This document shows positions 43,902 to 53,570 of a stretch of DNA of 64,000 nucleotides, in pieces (within the stretch, counting starts at the first letter, position 1; each line of letters starts with the position of its first letter). The position numbers and the translations under genes are program-made. The notes beneath the pieces were generated by a model. It was not told where the DNA came from and did no database searches. It was given only the letters and a program-made list of their open reading frames with translations. Source of the DNA: Primorskyibacter flagellatus (GTDB lineage Bacteria; Pseudomonadota; Alphaproteobacteria; Rhodobacterales; Rhodobacteraceae); assembly GCF_900176485.1 (NCBI RefSeq), contig NZ_FWYD01000011.1:1-64000 (forward strand), given 5' to 3'.

Positions 43902-44947
43902 GCGCCCATCTCGGCCAGGGCCGTGGCTTGCGCATCGGCGGTCAGCGCGTCGATCACCTCGTCCAGATCGCCCTGCATCACCTGATCCAGCTTGTACAGC
44001 GTCAGGTTGATACGGTGATCGGTCATGCGGCCTTGCGGGAAATTATAGGTCCGGATGCGTTCGGACCGGTCGCCTGACCCCACCTGCGCCTTGCGGTCGG
44101 CAGAACGTTCGCTATCCGCTTTCTGACGTTCCAGATCAAACAACCGTGTGCGCAGCACCTGCATGGCGATTTCTCGGTTGCGGTGCTGGGATTTCTCGGA
44201 ACTGGTGACCACGGTGTTGGTCGGAAGGTGAGTAATGCGCACGGCCGAATCGGTGGTGTTGACGTGCTGCCCGCCTGCCCCGGAGCTGCGCATCGTGTCG
44301 ATCCGTAGATCGTTGGGATCGATGCGGATATCGACCTCTTCGGCCTCGGGCAGAACAGCCACCGTGGCGGCGGATGTGTGGATGCGTCCGCCCGATTCTG
44401 TCGCAGGCACGCGCTGCACCCGGTGTACGCCGCTTTCATATTTCAGCCGGGCAAAGACGTTCTGGCCGGTGATCCGGGCGGTCAATTCGCGAATGCCGCC
44501 AAGCTCGGTCTGCTGCTCCTCGAGGATTTCCAGCTTCCAGCCATGGCTTTCGGAATAGCGCTGATACATGCGCAGCAGATCGCCCGCGAAAAGTGCGGCC
44601 TCTTCCCCACCGGTTCCGGGCCGGATCTCCAGCACGGCCGGGCGCGCATCGGCTGCATCCTTGGGCAAAAGCGCCAGTTGCAACGCGTGTTCGGCCTCTG
44701 GCAGCGCGGCGCGCAGGGCTGGCAGTTCTTCCTCGGCCAGTTCCTTCATGTCGGGGTCGGACAGCATCTCTTCAGCTTCGGACAGATCCGCCTGAAGCCT
44801 CTCATAGGCGCGGATTTGTTCGACGACGGGGCGGAGTTCGGCATATTCGCGGCCCAATGCGGCAATATCGCCGCCGCCCTGGGCCATCTTGGCCTCCAGG
44901 AACTCGAACCGTTCGGATATCTGGGCAAGTCTGTCTGCTGGAACCAT
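43898..44947 (-). CDS. prfA: Peptide chain release factor 1
   Basis: A 349-residue class I release factor for UAA/UAG. The GGQ motif is at 225-227 in [17 protein letters not shown]. The PxT-type recognition loop region lies in the preceding domain ([20 protein letters not shown]), which distinguishes RF1 from RF2. Length is slightly below the E. coli protein (360). It is followed by the overlapping prmC. Confidence 0.96.
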   Translation of the reverse strand: MVPADRLAQISERFEFLEAKMAQGGGDIAALGREYAELRPVVEQIRAYERLQADLSEAEEMLSDPDMKELAEEELPALRAALPEAEHALQLALLPKDAADARPAVLEIRPGTGGEEAALFAGDLLRMYQRYSESHGWKLEILEEQQTELGGIRELTARITGQNVFARLKYESGVHRVQRVPATESGGRIHTSAATVAVLPEAEEVDIRIDPNDLRIDTMRSSGAGGQHVNTTDSAVRITHLPTNTVVTSSEKSQHRNREIAMQVLRTRLFDLERQKADSERSADRKAQVGSGDRSERIRTYNFPQGRMTDHRINLTLYKLDQVMQGDLDEVIDALTADAQATALAEMGA

Positions 44948-45063
44948 GCCGGTGCATGTCCCCTATTGCGCGGGTTTGGTCAAGGCCCTGCCCTGCCTGC
45001 CGATGCGCAGACACGCCGGTTTTACGAGGTTGCACAGCCGGGTCCATGCACGGGCGCATGGCC

Positions 45064-45471
45064 TCAGGTCTGGCTCAGCGCCTGAAGCCAGTCATCAACC
45101 CGCGCGGCATTCACACCGAAATCCGCCTTGCCAAAGCGCAGCCGGGCCAAGATGCGGATCTGGCCATTCACCAGCTGCACGGTGGTATAATCTGGAAAGC
45201 CAAATCCGGCAGAGCGGGTGACATAGGTGATGTGCCCCCCTGCCACCGATCCGGCCAATACCTTGGTGCGCGGGGTGGTTCGGGCGATTTCATCGAGCTT
45301 CGCCAGTGTTTCCGCATCGCCGGGGATGATGCGCCGCGCGCCGCCCGTCAGGGTTTCGTCTGTGTCAAAGCCAAGCGGCACATGCCAACGCGCAGCATCG
45401 CTTGGTGCCAGTCGAATATAGACCATCAGGGCGATTACTAGAACAAGGACAATCAGCGCTGCGGTTTTCAT
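45064..45471 (-). CDS. DUF1499 domain protein
   Basis: A 135-residue protein with one N-terminal membrane helix or signal anchor (about 3-20) and a DUF1499-type domain: DAETLAKLDEIARTTPRTKVLAGS (about 50-73) and ITYVTRSAGFGFPDYTTVQLV. The function is unknown. It lies between prfA and the agmatinase-like gene on the same strand with short gaps (about 115 and 75 bases). Confidence 0.82.
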   Translation of the reverse strand: MKTAALIVLVLVIALMVYIRLAPSDAARWHVPLGFDTDETLTGGARRIIPGDAETLAKLDEIARTTPRTKVLAGSVAGGHITYVTRSAGFGFPDYTTVQLVNGQIRILARLRFGKADFGVNAARVDDWLQALSQT

Positions 45472-45547
45472 CTATCTCTCCAATGCGGAGGGCGCGGATA
45501 AGCCACCGCAGCTGAGTCTTCAAGTGGTGGTGCCCGATCCGGCGGTG

Positions 45548-46519
45548 CTATCCGCCCATTCCCAGCCGCGACCAGCCGATAAGGCAGAGGATCTCCATCG
45601 CGACATGCGCCCCCGCCACGGCCGTGACGCCCGCGGGGTCGAAGGGCGGCGAGACCTCCACCACATCACCACCGACAAGTGGCACCCCTGCCATACCGCG
45701 CAGGATCGCGGCGGCCTGCGCCGAACTCAGCCCACCCCAGACCGGTGTGCCGGTACCAGGCGCAAAGGCCGGGTCCAGCCCGTCAATGTCAAAGCTGAGA
45801 TAGGCGGGTGCCTCGCCCACGATCTCGCGGATGCGGTCCGCCGTGGCTTGCGCGCCGATCCGGTGAACCTCTGGCGCGTCGATGATGTGCAGGCCCATCG
45901 TGTCGGGATTCGTCGTACGAATGCCGATCTGGACAGAGCGCGCCGGATCAATCAGCCCCAGCTTCACGGCCTTGTAGACAAAGGTGCCGTGGTCAATCCG
46001 GTCCATATCATCATCCACCCAGCTGTCGGAATGGGCATCGAACTGAACAAGCGCCAGCGGCCCGTGTTTCGCCACATGCGCCTTCAAGAGCGGCAGCGTG
46101 ATGAAATGATCTCCGCCCAGTGTCAGCACGGCCGCGCCAGAAGCAATGATCTTGGCGGCATGTGCTTCCAGCGTCGCGGGAAACTCGGACGTCTTGGCGT
46201 AGTCAAAGGCCAGATCGCCGGTATCCACCACCGTCATGTCGCTTAGCGGATCGAAGCCCCAGCCATAGGGCGGATCGTAAGGTTGCAGCAGGCTCGCCTC
46301 GCGGATTGCGCGCGGACCAAGCCGAGTACCGGGACGGTTGGTCACAGCCTGGTCAAAAGGCACGCCCGTCACCGCCACGTCAACACCGGTCAGATCCTTG
46401 GTATAGCGCCTGCGCAGGAAGGATGGCGCACCGCCAAAGGCATTTTCATAGCTTAAGCCCCGTGCGTCATCGCGTGTGAAGGCATGGTCGATCTGGGTCT
46501 TTGCGTCTTCAAGCGCCAT
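45548..46519 (-). CDS. speB: Agmatinase/ureohydrolase family protein
   Basis: A 323-residue binuclear manganese hydrolase. The three metal motifs are intact: GGDHFIT (about 137-143), DAHSD (about 160-164) and SFDIDGLDP (about 243-251). The N-terminal GVPFDQAVTNRPGTRLGPRAIR (about 53-74) is typical of agmatinases. Agmatinase makes putrescine and urea from agmatine. Guanidinobutyrase or another ureohydrolase specificity cannot be excluded, since no polyamine gene is nearby. It is divergent from mazG. Confidence 0.86.
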   Translation of the reverse strand: MALEDAKTQIDHAFTRDDARGLSYENAFGGAPSFLRRRYTKDLTGVDVAVTGVPFDQAVTNRPGTRLGPRAIREASLLQPYDPPYGWGFDPLSDMTVVDTGDLAFDYAKTSEFPATLEAHAAKIIASGAAVLTLGGDHFITLPLLKAHVAKHGPLALVQFDAHSDSWVDDDMDRIDHGTFVYKAVKLGLIDPARSVQIGIRTTNPDTMGLHIIDAPEVHRIGAQATADRIREIVGEAPAYLSFDIDGLDPAFAPGTGTPVWGGLSSAQAAAILRGMAGVPLVGGDVVEVSPPFDPAGVTAVAGAHVAMEILCLIGWSRLGMGG

Positions 46520-46698
46520 TTGGTCCCCTTGGTTGTTCAGTCATTCCTCACCGCGATCCTGACCTGCGGTCAGGCTGACAACGCATCGTCGTCATCACCA
46601 GCCGATCCGTTCACCGGGACGGTCTGCGACAGGCATGGGTGGACTTCGCACGGCGCTGTTGTCAGGTTGCATCTGACGCGAAACCATGGATCTACGCA

Positions 46699-47517
46699 AT
46701 GCCCGAAGACAGTCTGATTACCGACCCGAATGGCGGCATGCCCCGCCTGCGCGAAATCATGCGCCGCTTGCGCAACCCGCAAACCGGATGCCCCTGGGAC
46801 ATCGAACAGACATTCGCCACCATCGCCCCCTACACGATCGAAGAGGCCTACGAGGTCGCCGACGCCATCGAACGCGAGGCCTGGGACGAGTTGAAAGGCG
46901 AATTGGGCGATCTGCTGTTTCAATCGGTGTTCCATTCGCAAATGGCCGAAGAGGCCGGGATGTTCACCTTCGAGGACGTGGCCGACACCATGTCCGACAA
47001 GATGGTGGCCCGGCATCCGCATGTCTTTGGTGATGAATCGAACGCGAAAAGCGCGCAACAGCAAACCATCGATTGGGAGCAAACAAAAGCCGCCGAACGC
47101 GCCGCCAAGGCTCAGACCGGCGCGCTGGATGGCGTGGCAGTGGGCCTGCCTGCATTGCTGCGCGCGGTGAAGCTGCAAAAGCGCGCGGCACGGGTGGGGT
47201 TCGACTGGCCCGAAACCGAACAGGTTCTGGACAAGATCGCCGAGGAATGCGCCGAACTGCGCGAGGCGCATGCCTCTGGTGACAAGGCCCATACCGAAGA
47301 AGAGCTGGGCGATTTGCTATTTGTCATGGCCAATCTGGCGCGCCATCTGGGCATTGATCCAGAGGCGGCGTTGCGCGGTGCTAACGCCAAGTTCACACGT
47401 CGTTTCAAGGGGATAGAGAACGCCCTGAAAGCGGCAGGCAAGCGCCCGGAGGAGTCTGATCTGGCAGAGATGGACGCCCTTTGGGACGCGGAAAAGCGCC
47501 GCGAACGTCAACCCTGA
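46699..47517 (+). CDS. mazG: Nucleoside triphosphate pyrophosphohydrolase MazG
   Basis: 272 residues from MPEDSLITD at 46699; a longer in-frame start at 46639 is unlikely. Two MazG helical domains are present. The first has RLRNPQTGCPWDIEQTFATI (about 21-40) and EEAYEVADAIE with metal-binding Glu residues. The second has KIAEECAELREA (about 177-188) and EEELGDLLFVMANLARHLG (about 196-214). It hydrolyses NTPs to NMP and pyrophosphate and can lower ppGpp indirectly. Confidence 0.94.
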   Translation: MPEDSLITDPNGGMPRLREIMRRLRNPQTGCPWDIEQTFATIAPYTIEEAYEVADAIEREAWDELKGELGDLLFQSVFHSQMAEEAGMFTFEDVADTMSDKMVARHPHVFGDESNAKSAQQQTIDWEQTKAAERAAKAQTGALDGVAVGLPALLRAVKLQKRAARVGFDWPETEQVLDKIAEECAELREAHASGDKAHTEEELGDLLFVMANLARHLGIDPEAALRGANAKFTRRFKGIENALKAAGKRPEESDLAEMDALWDAEKRRERQP

Positions 47518-47538
47518 CAAAAATGTTCGGGTATTATA

Positions 47539-47567
47539 TTGACCAAGTAAAACGCTCGGAATAGACA
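47539..47567 (+). promoter_or_regulatory. Candidate sigma-70 promoter of the iron-binding protein gene
   Basis: TTGACC at 47539-47544 and TAGACA at 47562-47567 are separated by exactly 17 bases, about 35 bases before the start codon. No clear Fur, RirA or Irr operator is recognised over it. Confidence 0.5.
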
Positions 47568-47601
47568 GGTCGCAGAAAACGTGAACCCGAAAGGACGACC
47601 C

Positions 47602-48609
47602 ATGTATCGCCTGACTTGTGCTACAGCCCTGATGCTGACGACTGCCATGCCTGCCATTGCCGAAGGCATCGTCAATATCTACTCCTATCGCCAGCCTGAA
47701 CTGATCGCGCCCCTGACGGACGCCTTCACCGAAGAGACCGGCATTGATGTGAATGTGGCCTATCTGAACAAGGGCATGGTCGAAAGACTGCAAGCCGAAG
47801 GTGATCGCTCGCCCGCCGACATGGTGCTGACCGTGGACATCTCTCGCCTGTCCGCTGTCGTCGATGCCGGGCTGACCCAGCCGGTCGAGACCGAAACACT
47901 GACATCAAACGTACCCGCGCAGTACCGCGACCCCGATGGCAACTGGTACGGCCTGACCACCCGCGCACGGATCGTCTATGCCTCCAAGGATCGTGTCGAT
48001 CCATCGGAAGTCACCACCTACGAGGATCTCGCGGACCCCAAATGGGAAGGCCGGATCTGCACCCGTTCGGGCACGCATCCCTATAACGTCGCGCTGGCCT
48101 CGGCGGTGATCGAACATCACGGCGAAGAAGCCGCGAAAGAATGGCTGGGCGGCTTGAAGGCCAATTTGGCGCGCAAACCGCAAGGCAACGACCGCGCGCA
48201 GGTCAAGGCGATCTGGGCCGGCGAATGCGATCTTGCCATCGGCAACACCTATTACATGGGCAAGATGCTGGCAGATCCCGAACAGGCGGAATGGGCCAAC
48301 TCGGTCAACGTGCTGTTCCCGGAATTCGAAGACAGCGGCACCCATGTGAACATCTCGGGCGTGGCGCTGACGAAATCGGCCCCGAACAAGGAAAACGCCA
48401 TCAAGATGATGGAATTCCTGACCTCGCCCAAGGCGCAGGAAATCTACGCCCACGCCAACTATGAATACCCCATCGCCGAGGGCACAGAAGCAGATGAAGT
48501 GGTGCAAAGCTGGGGTGAGTTCACACCGGACGAAACCAACCTGATGGCGTTGGCCGCCCAACGCGCCGCCGCCCTGCGGATCATCGAGGAAGTCGATTTC
48601 GACGGCTGA
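47602..48609 (+). CDS. Ferric iron ABC transporter substrate-binding protein (FbpA/FutA-like)
   Basis: 335 residues from the ATG at 47602, with AAAGGAC about seven bases upstream. A signal peptide (about 1-21, ending AIA) precedes the family opening VNIYSYRQPELIAPLTDAF. The Fe-type features are YRDPDGNWYGLTTRARIVYA (about 113-132) and the paired tyrosines near NTYYMG (about 216-221), which are usual iron ligands. It delivers ferric iron to an FbpBC/FutBC permease, but no permease gene follows: a terminator lies 23 bases downstream. The permease is presumably elsewhere. Confidence 0.88.
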   Translation: MYRLTCATALMLTTAMPAIAEGIVNIYSYRQPELIAPLTDAFTEETGIDVNVAYLNKGMVERLQAEGDRSPADMVLTVDISRLSAVVDAGLTQPVETETLTSNVPAQYRDPDGNWYGLTTRARIVYASKDRVDPSEVTTYEDLADPKWEGRICTRSGTHPYNVALASAVIEHHGEEAAKEWLGGLKANLARKPQGNDRAQVKAIWAGECDLAIGNTYYMGKMLADPEQAEWANSVNVLFPEFEDSGTHVNISGVALTKSAPNKENAIKMMEFLTSPKAQEIYAHANYEYPIAEGTEADEVVQSWGEFTPDETNLMALAAQRAAALRIIEEVDFDG

Positions 48610-48631
48610 TCCCATTTACATCGAGCAGCCC

Positions 48632-48668
48632 AAGGCCCCGTCCATCAATGGCGGGGCCTTTTGGTTTT
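48632..48668 (+). terminator. Rho-independent terminator after the iron-binding protein gene
   Basis: AAGGCCCCG and CGGGGCCTT form a nine-pair stem around TCCATCAATGG, followed by TTGGTTTT. It shows the gene is transcribed as a single unit. Confidence 0.9.
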
Positions 48669-48793
48669 CTGGGCAAGGTCGGCTTCGAGCCCGGAAAAGC
48701 GGATGCTGCACCTTACACGAACGTCCGGGTTCTTGACGGTGCAAAAAAGGACCAAGATCAAACAAGTTTCGCATGTGAGCGAAATTGCGTTAC

Positions 48794-49264
48794 ATGATTG
48801 GTATGAGAAGCATCGCCGTTTTGTTCGTTATCGCGTGGTTTGTCTTTGCGTTTTTCGATCTGAATTTTGATCGCGACGTATTCAGAGCTTACACTGCTTC
48901 TGAAGTGGTGGACTACGATCCCGATGAAGGGCAACCTAGGCTGCTTCCTAGAGCAGTGATGGAATATCGTGTTCAACAAGGAGGTGTGGTCGGCCGAATA
49001 GGGGATTCCGTAAGTGAGTACGAGGACTGTACAGTCTTTGATCGCGACAATTGGTCATGCAAGCATTCTGATGAATCAGGTACGTTTGGTGCAAGGCAGG
49101 GCGAATTCTTCAGCCGAAGCAACCTCGACAAATTCCCTCACCTTGACTATCTTGATGAAGAAGAAACACTGTCTCGGTTTCGCTACATCATGCTTCAGTG
49201 CAGATGGGATGCTACGGGTGGCATCGATGCCATCTTTTGCCTGTTGAGGCCATTCACGACATAA
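48794..49264 (+). CDS. Hypothetical membrane-anchored protein
   Basis: I do not recognise this protein. It is about 156 residues from the ATG at 48794 (another ATG is at 48803; neither has a strong ribosome-binding site). One N-terminal hydrophobic helix (about 4-20) is followed by an acidic soluble domain with four cysteines (CTVFD, WSCKH, LQCRW, IFCLL) that could form two disulphides outside the cell. Codon use is more AT-rich than its neighbours, and it sits alone between a terminator and a 220-base gap. A recently acquired or fast-evolving gene is possible. Confidence 0.55.
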   Translation: MIGMRSIAVLFVIAWFVFAFFDLNFDRDVFRAYTASEVVDYDPDEGQPRLLPRAVMEYRVQQGGVVGRIGDSVSEYEDCTVFDRDNWSCKHSDESGTFGARQGEFFSRSNLDKFPHLDYLDEEETLSRFRYIMLQCRWDATGGIDAIFCLLRPFTT

Positions 49265-49487
49265 CCCCCAAAGAGCAACGCTCGTTCAGAGGGGACGGAC
49301 GACAGTCCGACACCAATGGTGGGTCTGTCCCGCATAGCTGACGTGGCGCGCTTCTTCGGGCGCGCGCTCGGCTGTCGGCGGGGTATCGCCTTCGTAGTCC
49401 CATTTTGCTTGCGACACCTAAAAGGCTCTGTCAGATGCATGGGCGCAGATGGGCCTCGCGCGCCATGGGCAGGCAAGGAGAATGGCA

Positions 49488-50429
49488 ATGACGGCACGCA
49501 AGATCATCATCGACACCGATCCGGGCCAGGACGACGCGGTGGCCATCCTTCTGGCACTTGCCTCTCCCGAAGAGATCGAGGTGCTGGGCATCACGGCGGT
49601 GGCCGGAAACGTGCCGCTGGCGCTGACCCAAAAGAACACGCGCATCATTTGCGAATTGGCGAACCGCACCGATATTCCTGTCTTTGCGGGCTGCGATGCA
49701 CCGCTGAAAAGACCGCTGGTCACGGCCGAGCATGTGCATGGCAAGACCGGGCTTGACGGGCCTACCCTTCCCGATCCGACAATGCCGCTGCAAGATGCCC
49801 ATGCGGTCGATTTCATCATCGAAACCCTGCGCGCACATCCTGCCGGGACGGTCACGCTTTGCCCGCTGGGGCCGCTGACCAATATCGCCACCGCGCTGGA
49901 AAAGGCTCCCGACATTGCCCCGCGCATTGCCGAGATCGTGCTGATGGGCGGTGCCTATTTCGAGGTGGGCAACATCACCCCCGCCGCAGAGTTCAACATC
50001 TATGTCGATCCGGAAGCCGCTGATATCGTGTTCAGATCCGGCGCACCGATTACGGTCATGCCGCTGGACGTGACGCATAAGGCACTGGTCACGAAGCCGC
50101 GCAACGATGCGTTCCGCGCCTTGGGCACGCCCGTGGGCGAGGCCGTGGCTCTGATGACCGACTTTTTCGAACGGTTCGACAAGGAGAAATACGGCAGCGC
50201 AGGCGCGCCACTGCACGACCCTTGCGTCACCGCTTATCTGATCCGGTCGGACCTGTTCACCGGCCGTCACATCAATGTCGAGATCGAAACCACCTCGGAA
50301 CTGACATTGGGGATGACCGTCGCCGATTGGTGGGGCGTCACCGACCGCCCGGCCAATGCGACCTTCATGGGCGATCTGGACGCGGACGGCTTCTTTGCGC
50401 TGCTGACGGAAAGACTGGCCCGGCTATGA
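49488..50429 (+). CDS. Inosine/uridine-preferring nucleoside hydrolase
   Basis: 313 residues. Of two close ATGs, 49488 is chosen because AAGGAG at 49475-49480 is seven bases before it but only one before 49482. The calcium-binding signature DTDPGQDDAVAILLAL (about 8-23) is complete. HGKTGLDGP, the NIATAL segment and the closing HDPCVTAYL with the catalytic His (about 240-248) are also present. It cleaves ribonucleosides to base and ribose for salvage. It overlaps the GNAT gene by four bases. Confidence 0.92.
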   Translation: MTARKIIIDTDPGQDDAVAILLALASPEEIEVLGITAVAGNVPLALTQKNTRIICELANRTDIPVFAGCDAPLKRPLVTAEHVHGKTGLDGPTLPDPTMPLQDAHAVDFIIETLRAHPAGTVTLCPLGPLTNIATALEKAPDIAPRIAEIVLMGGAYFEVGNITPAAEFNIYVDPEAADIVFRSGAPITVMPLDVTHKALVTKPRNDAFRALGTPVGEAVALMTDFFERFDKEKYGSAGAPLHDPCVTAYLIRSDLFTGRHINVEIETTSELTLGMTVADWWGVTDRPANATFMGDLDADGFFALLTERLARL

Positions 50430-50872
50430 AGACCCTGCATCTGGCGGGCCCGGACGATCTGTCCCGGCTGTTGCCTCTGGTCGCCGCCTTTCACGAACAT
50501 CAGGGGTTCAACACCGATCCCGAGCATCGGACAGCCGCCATCCTGCCTCTGCTTGAAGGTTCGGCGCATGGCGCGGTCTGGCTGATCGGACCACGCAAGG
50601 CACCGGTGGGCTATGTCGTCGTCACGTTCGGCTGGTCGGTCGAATATGGCGGGTTGGACGGGATCGTTGACGAATTGTATATCCGCCCCGCCGTGCGCGG
50701 CCGCGGCATGGGATTCGAGGCGGTCAATTCCTTGGCCCACGCCCTGCGCGACAATGGCGTTCGGGCGCTGCATCTTGAGGCCGACCGCAGTGATGAAACG
50801 CTATCCCGGTTTTACAGGCGCAGCGGGTTTCGCCCGCGCGAAGGGTATCTGTTCATGTCGCGGGTGCTGTAG
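50426..50872 (+). CDS. GNAT family N-acetyltransferase
   Basis: A 148-residue acetyl-CoA-dependent acyltransferase. The GNAT core is visible: GYVVVTFGWSVEYGG (about 54-68), DELYIRPAVRGRGMGFEA with the RGRGMG acetyl-CoA loop (about 76-93) and ALHLEADRSDETLSRFYRRSGF (about 112-133). The start overlaps the nucleoside hydrolase stop (ATGA), so the two are co-translated, although a functional link is not evident. The acceptor is unknown. Confidence 0.88.
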   Translation: MKTLHLAGPDDLSRLLPLVAAFHEHQGFNTDPEHRTAAILPLLEGSAHGAVWLIGPRKAPVGYVVVTFGWSVEYGGLDGIVDELYIRPAVRGRGMGFEAVNSLAHALRDNGVRALHLEADRSDETLSRFYRRSGFRPREGYLFMSRVL

Positions 50873-50925
50873 CGCACAGACATTAACGCACTGGCATTCC
50901 CGGCCCGAATGCCTATTTGTGGGGT

Positions 50926-52344
50926 ATGACCCTGCATATCCCCTTCGACAATTCCTACGCCGCCCTGCCCGATGGCTTCTACACCCGGCAGAACCCGACA
51001 CCTGTCGCCGCGCCACAGTTGATTGTGTTCAACCACGCGCTTGCGGCGCAGATGGGCATGGAAGGCACGGATGACCCCCGCCTTGCGTCGATCTTCGCGG
51101 GCAATGAGGTGCCGCAGGGCGCGGCCCCCTTGGCGCAGCTTTATGCGGGTCACCAGTTCGGCCAGTTCAATCCGCAGCTTGGCGATGGCCGCGCGATCCT
51201 TCTGGGCGAGACCGTGGGCCGCGACGGGCGACGCCGCGACATCCAGCTCAAGGGCTCTGGTCCCACGCCATATTCCCGCAGCGGCGATGGTCGCGCGTGG
51301 CTGGGGCCAGTGCTGCGCGAATATCTTGTCTCCGAGGCAATGCATGCGCTTGGCGTGCCCACCACGCGCGCGCTGGCTGCCGTCCGCACCGGAGAGCCCG
51401 TCTACCGCGAGGCCGCCCTGCCCGGCGCGGTACTGACCCGCGTCGCCGCCAGCCACATCCGTGTCGGCACGTTTCAGGTCTTTGCCGCACGCCGCGACAC
51501 GAAGGCGCTTCGCGAATTGATGGACCATGCCATCGCGCGTCATTACCCGGACGCCGATGGCCCGCGCGGGTTCTTGCAGGCGGTGATTGCCGCGCAGGCG
51601 AAGCTGGTGGCGCAATGGATGTCGGTCGGCTTTATCCACGGGGTGATGAACACGGACAATTGCGCAATCTCGGGCGAGACGATCGATTACGGCCCCTGTG
51701 CGTTCATGGATGTCTACAATCCCGATACGGTTTTTTCGTCCATCGACCGTCGTGGCCGTTACGCCTATGCCAATCAGGCCGATATCGTCATCTGGAACAT
51801 AGCACAGTTGGCGACATCTCTGGTGCCGCTGATGCCCGATACGGATGAGGCCGTGAAGGGCTTTACCGATGACGTGCAAGGCATGGCCGAGCAGATCCGC
51901 GCGCAGTGGTTGACGCGGTTCGCCGCGAAGATCGGCATCACGGAAGCTCAGCCCGAAGATGCCGCGCTGATCGGCGACCTGCTGACCACGATGGATGAGA
52001 ACCAGGCGGATTTCACCAACACGTTCCGCGCGCTTGTCTCGGGCGACGCACGAGACCAGTTCACGGACCCGGCGGCGTTTGAACTTTGGGCCGAGGGCTG
52101 GAAACAACGGTTGGACGGCGAGGCAGATCCGCAGGCGGTGATGACCTCTGCCAACCCTGCCTACATCCCGCGCAATCACCGCGTGGAGCAGATGATCGAG
52201 GCTGCGGTTGCAGGCGATGATGCGCCGTTCCACCGGATGCTGGACATTCTGTCTCGTCCTTACGAGGATCAACCGGTTGCCGAGGACCTGACCCGCCCGC
52301 CCCTGCCCGCCGAGGTTGTACCCGCAACATTCTGCGGAACCTGA
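50926..52344 (+). CDS. selO: Protein adenylyltransferase SelO (YdiU family)
   Basis: A 472-residue pseudokinase-fold enzyme known in its family to transfer AMP from ATP to Ser, Thr or Tyr residues of proteins. Visible are the family opening [31 protein letters not shown] (about 70-87), [17 protein letters not shown] (about 107-123), [25 protein letters not shown] with catalytic Asn/Asp (about 241-265) and the C-terminal TFCGT. The conserved C-terminal Cys replaces the selenocysteine of animal SelO. It acts in redox stress in E. coli. It stands alone here. Confidence 0.93.
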   Translation: MTLHIPFDNSYAALPDGFYTRQNPTPVAAPQLIVFNHALAAQMGMEGTDDPRLASIFAGNEVPQGAAPLAQLYAGHQFGQFNPQLGDGRAILLGETVGRDGRRRDIQLKGSGPTPYSRSGDGRAWLGPVLREYLVSEAMHALGVPTTRALAAVRTGEPVYREAALPGAVLTRVAASHIRVGTFQVFAARRDTKALRELMDHAIARHYPDADGPRGFLQAVIAAQAKLVAQWMSVGFIHGVMNTDNCAISGETIDYGPCAFMDVYNPDTVFSSIDRRGRYAYANQADIVIWNIAQLATSLVPLMPDTDEAVKGFTDDVQGMAEQIRAQWLTRFAAKIGITEAQPEDAALIGDLLTTMDENQADFTNTFRALVSGDARDQFTDPAAFELWAEGWKQRLDGEADPQAVMTSANPAYIPRNHRVEQMIEAAVAGDDAPFHRMLDILSRPYEDQPVAEDLTRPPLPAEVVPATFCGT

Positions 52345-52664
52345 CCGACAAGCCAAGCGGCACTGGCGTCAATTCTTGTGCGCGGCATCCATCCGTGACG
52401 ACGCAAAGCCAGCCAGGCGAAGCGTTCGTATGTCCTGAACGGGACCGCTGCGAACATGTTTCAGGTCGCGTCATGGCTGATCGTGCTGGCCGGGGCAGTT
52501 CGGTGCCGCGAATTTCGTGACACCGAACGACTTACCGGCTGGTCAATCGGCTGTGCCGCGACCCGGATCTGGTCCGAGCCGGATCACAGTTTTTCGGTTA
52601 CAGAACGGTCCCGACGTGTCATGTTGGCGCTCAGGTTTAAGCAATTAACCAGGGAGATTAGCAA
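52345..52664. other. Intergenic region, no gene seen
   Basis: About 320 bases between selO and the DUF533 gene. No convincing ORF, RNA or terminator was found. The promoter of the DUF533 gene should lie near its right end, where AACCAGGGAGATTAGCAA gives a good GGGAG ribosome-binding site. Confidence 0.4.
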
Positions 52665-53432
52665 ATGAGCCTCATGGGAACGCTGGCCAAGATCGCCATC
52701 GGATATGCCTCGGCGCGCGGCATCGACAAACTGACAAGTGGTCAGGGTATGGGCGGCGGCGCTCAGGTCAAAAGCACCGAAACCGGCGGGCTTGGCGATA
52801 TGATGTCGCAGATGACCGGCGGCACCGAAGGGCAGACCAACCCATTGCAGGGGCTGATGGAACAGATGCAGAAAGGCGGGTTGGACCTGTCGGCATTGAT
52901 GGGCGGCGGACAATCCGGCGAAAGTGGAGACAAGGGCGGATTGCTGTCCTCTGCGCCCGGCGGCGGCACTGGACTGGCGGGCATGCTTGCCGGTGTCGGT
53001 GCGATGGCTCAGGCGCAAGGCAAAGGTCTGAGCGGGCTGATTGACCAGTTCAACACCGCAGAAACCGCACCGGACGCCGAGGCTGCCGCAGCGCTGATGC
53101 TGCGCGCGATGATCCAGGCGGCCAAGGCCGATGGCGGCATCGACGATGCCGAGAAGGCGAAGATCCTGGAAACCGTCGGCGACGATGCAGATGCCGAAGA
53201 CATGGCCTTTATCAAGGACCAGCTTGCGGCGGATGTGGATATCAAGGGGCTGGCGGCTGACACGCCTGCCGCGCAAAAGATGCAGGTTTATTCTGCCTCC
53301 ATGACCACGATCCGTGTGGATACGCAGGCAGAAGCGCAGTATCTTCATCAACTGGCACAGGCATTGGGCATTCCCGAAGCCGGGGTCAATGCGATGCATG
53401 TTCAACTGGGCCTGAGACCGCTTTACGCCTGA
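52665..53432 (+). CDS. DUF533/TerB-like protein
   Basis: A 255-residue protein. The first ~140 residues are Gly/Met/Gln-rich and partly disordered, with short hydrophobic stretches. The C-terminal ~115 residues form a helical TerB-like DUF533 domain: ALMLRAMIQAAKADGGIDDAEKAKILE (about 143-169) has the acidic DGxID pattern, and the end is QALGIPEAGVNAMHV. YebE-type proteins of this kind are envelope stress genes in E. coli. No tellurite-resistance cluster is present, so resistance should not be inferred. Confidence 0.83.
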   Translation: MSLMGTLAKIAIGYASARGIDKLTSGQGMGGGAQVKSTETGGLGDMMSQMTGGTEGQTNPLQGLMEQMQKGGLDLSALMGGGQSGESGDKGGLLSSAPGGGTGLAGMLAGVGAMAQAQGKGLSGLIDQFNTAETAPDAEAAAALMLRAMIQAAKADGGIDDAEKAKILETVGDDADAEDMAFIKDQLAADVDIKGLAADTPAAQKMQVYSASMTTIRVDTQAEAQYLHQLAQALGIPEAGVNAMHVQLGLRPLYA

Positions 53433-53454
53433 ACTGCACCGCACAGACCCAAGT

Positions 53455-53498
53455 AAAAAAGCGGCTGCGCACCCATCGGATCGCGCAGCCGTTTTGTT
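53455..53498. terminator. Bidirectional terminator between DUF533 gene and TRAP operon
   Basis: CGGCTGCGC (53462-53470) and GCGCAGCCG (53483-53491) form a nine-pair stem flanked by AAAAAA on the left and TTTTG on the right. It serves two convergent units. Confidence 0.88.
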
Positions 53499-53570
53499 TC
53501 GAATACCTTAAGTCGGACAAGACGGGGTGCAGCAGCCCTGCCGTTTGGCCAGCCGCTGCACCGTGCCGGC

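Noticed and set aside
52665-53432. Tellurite resistance gene
   Set aside because: Only the TerB-like helical domain is shared; no other ter genes are present and the architecture is DUF533/YebE-like.
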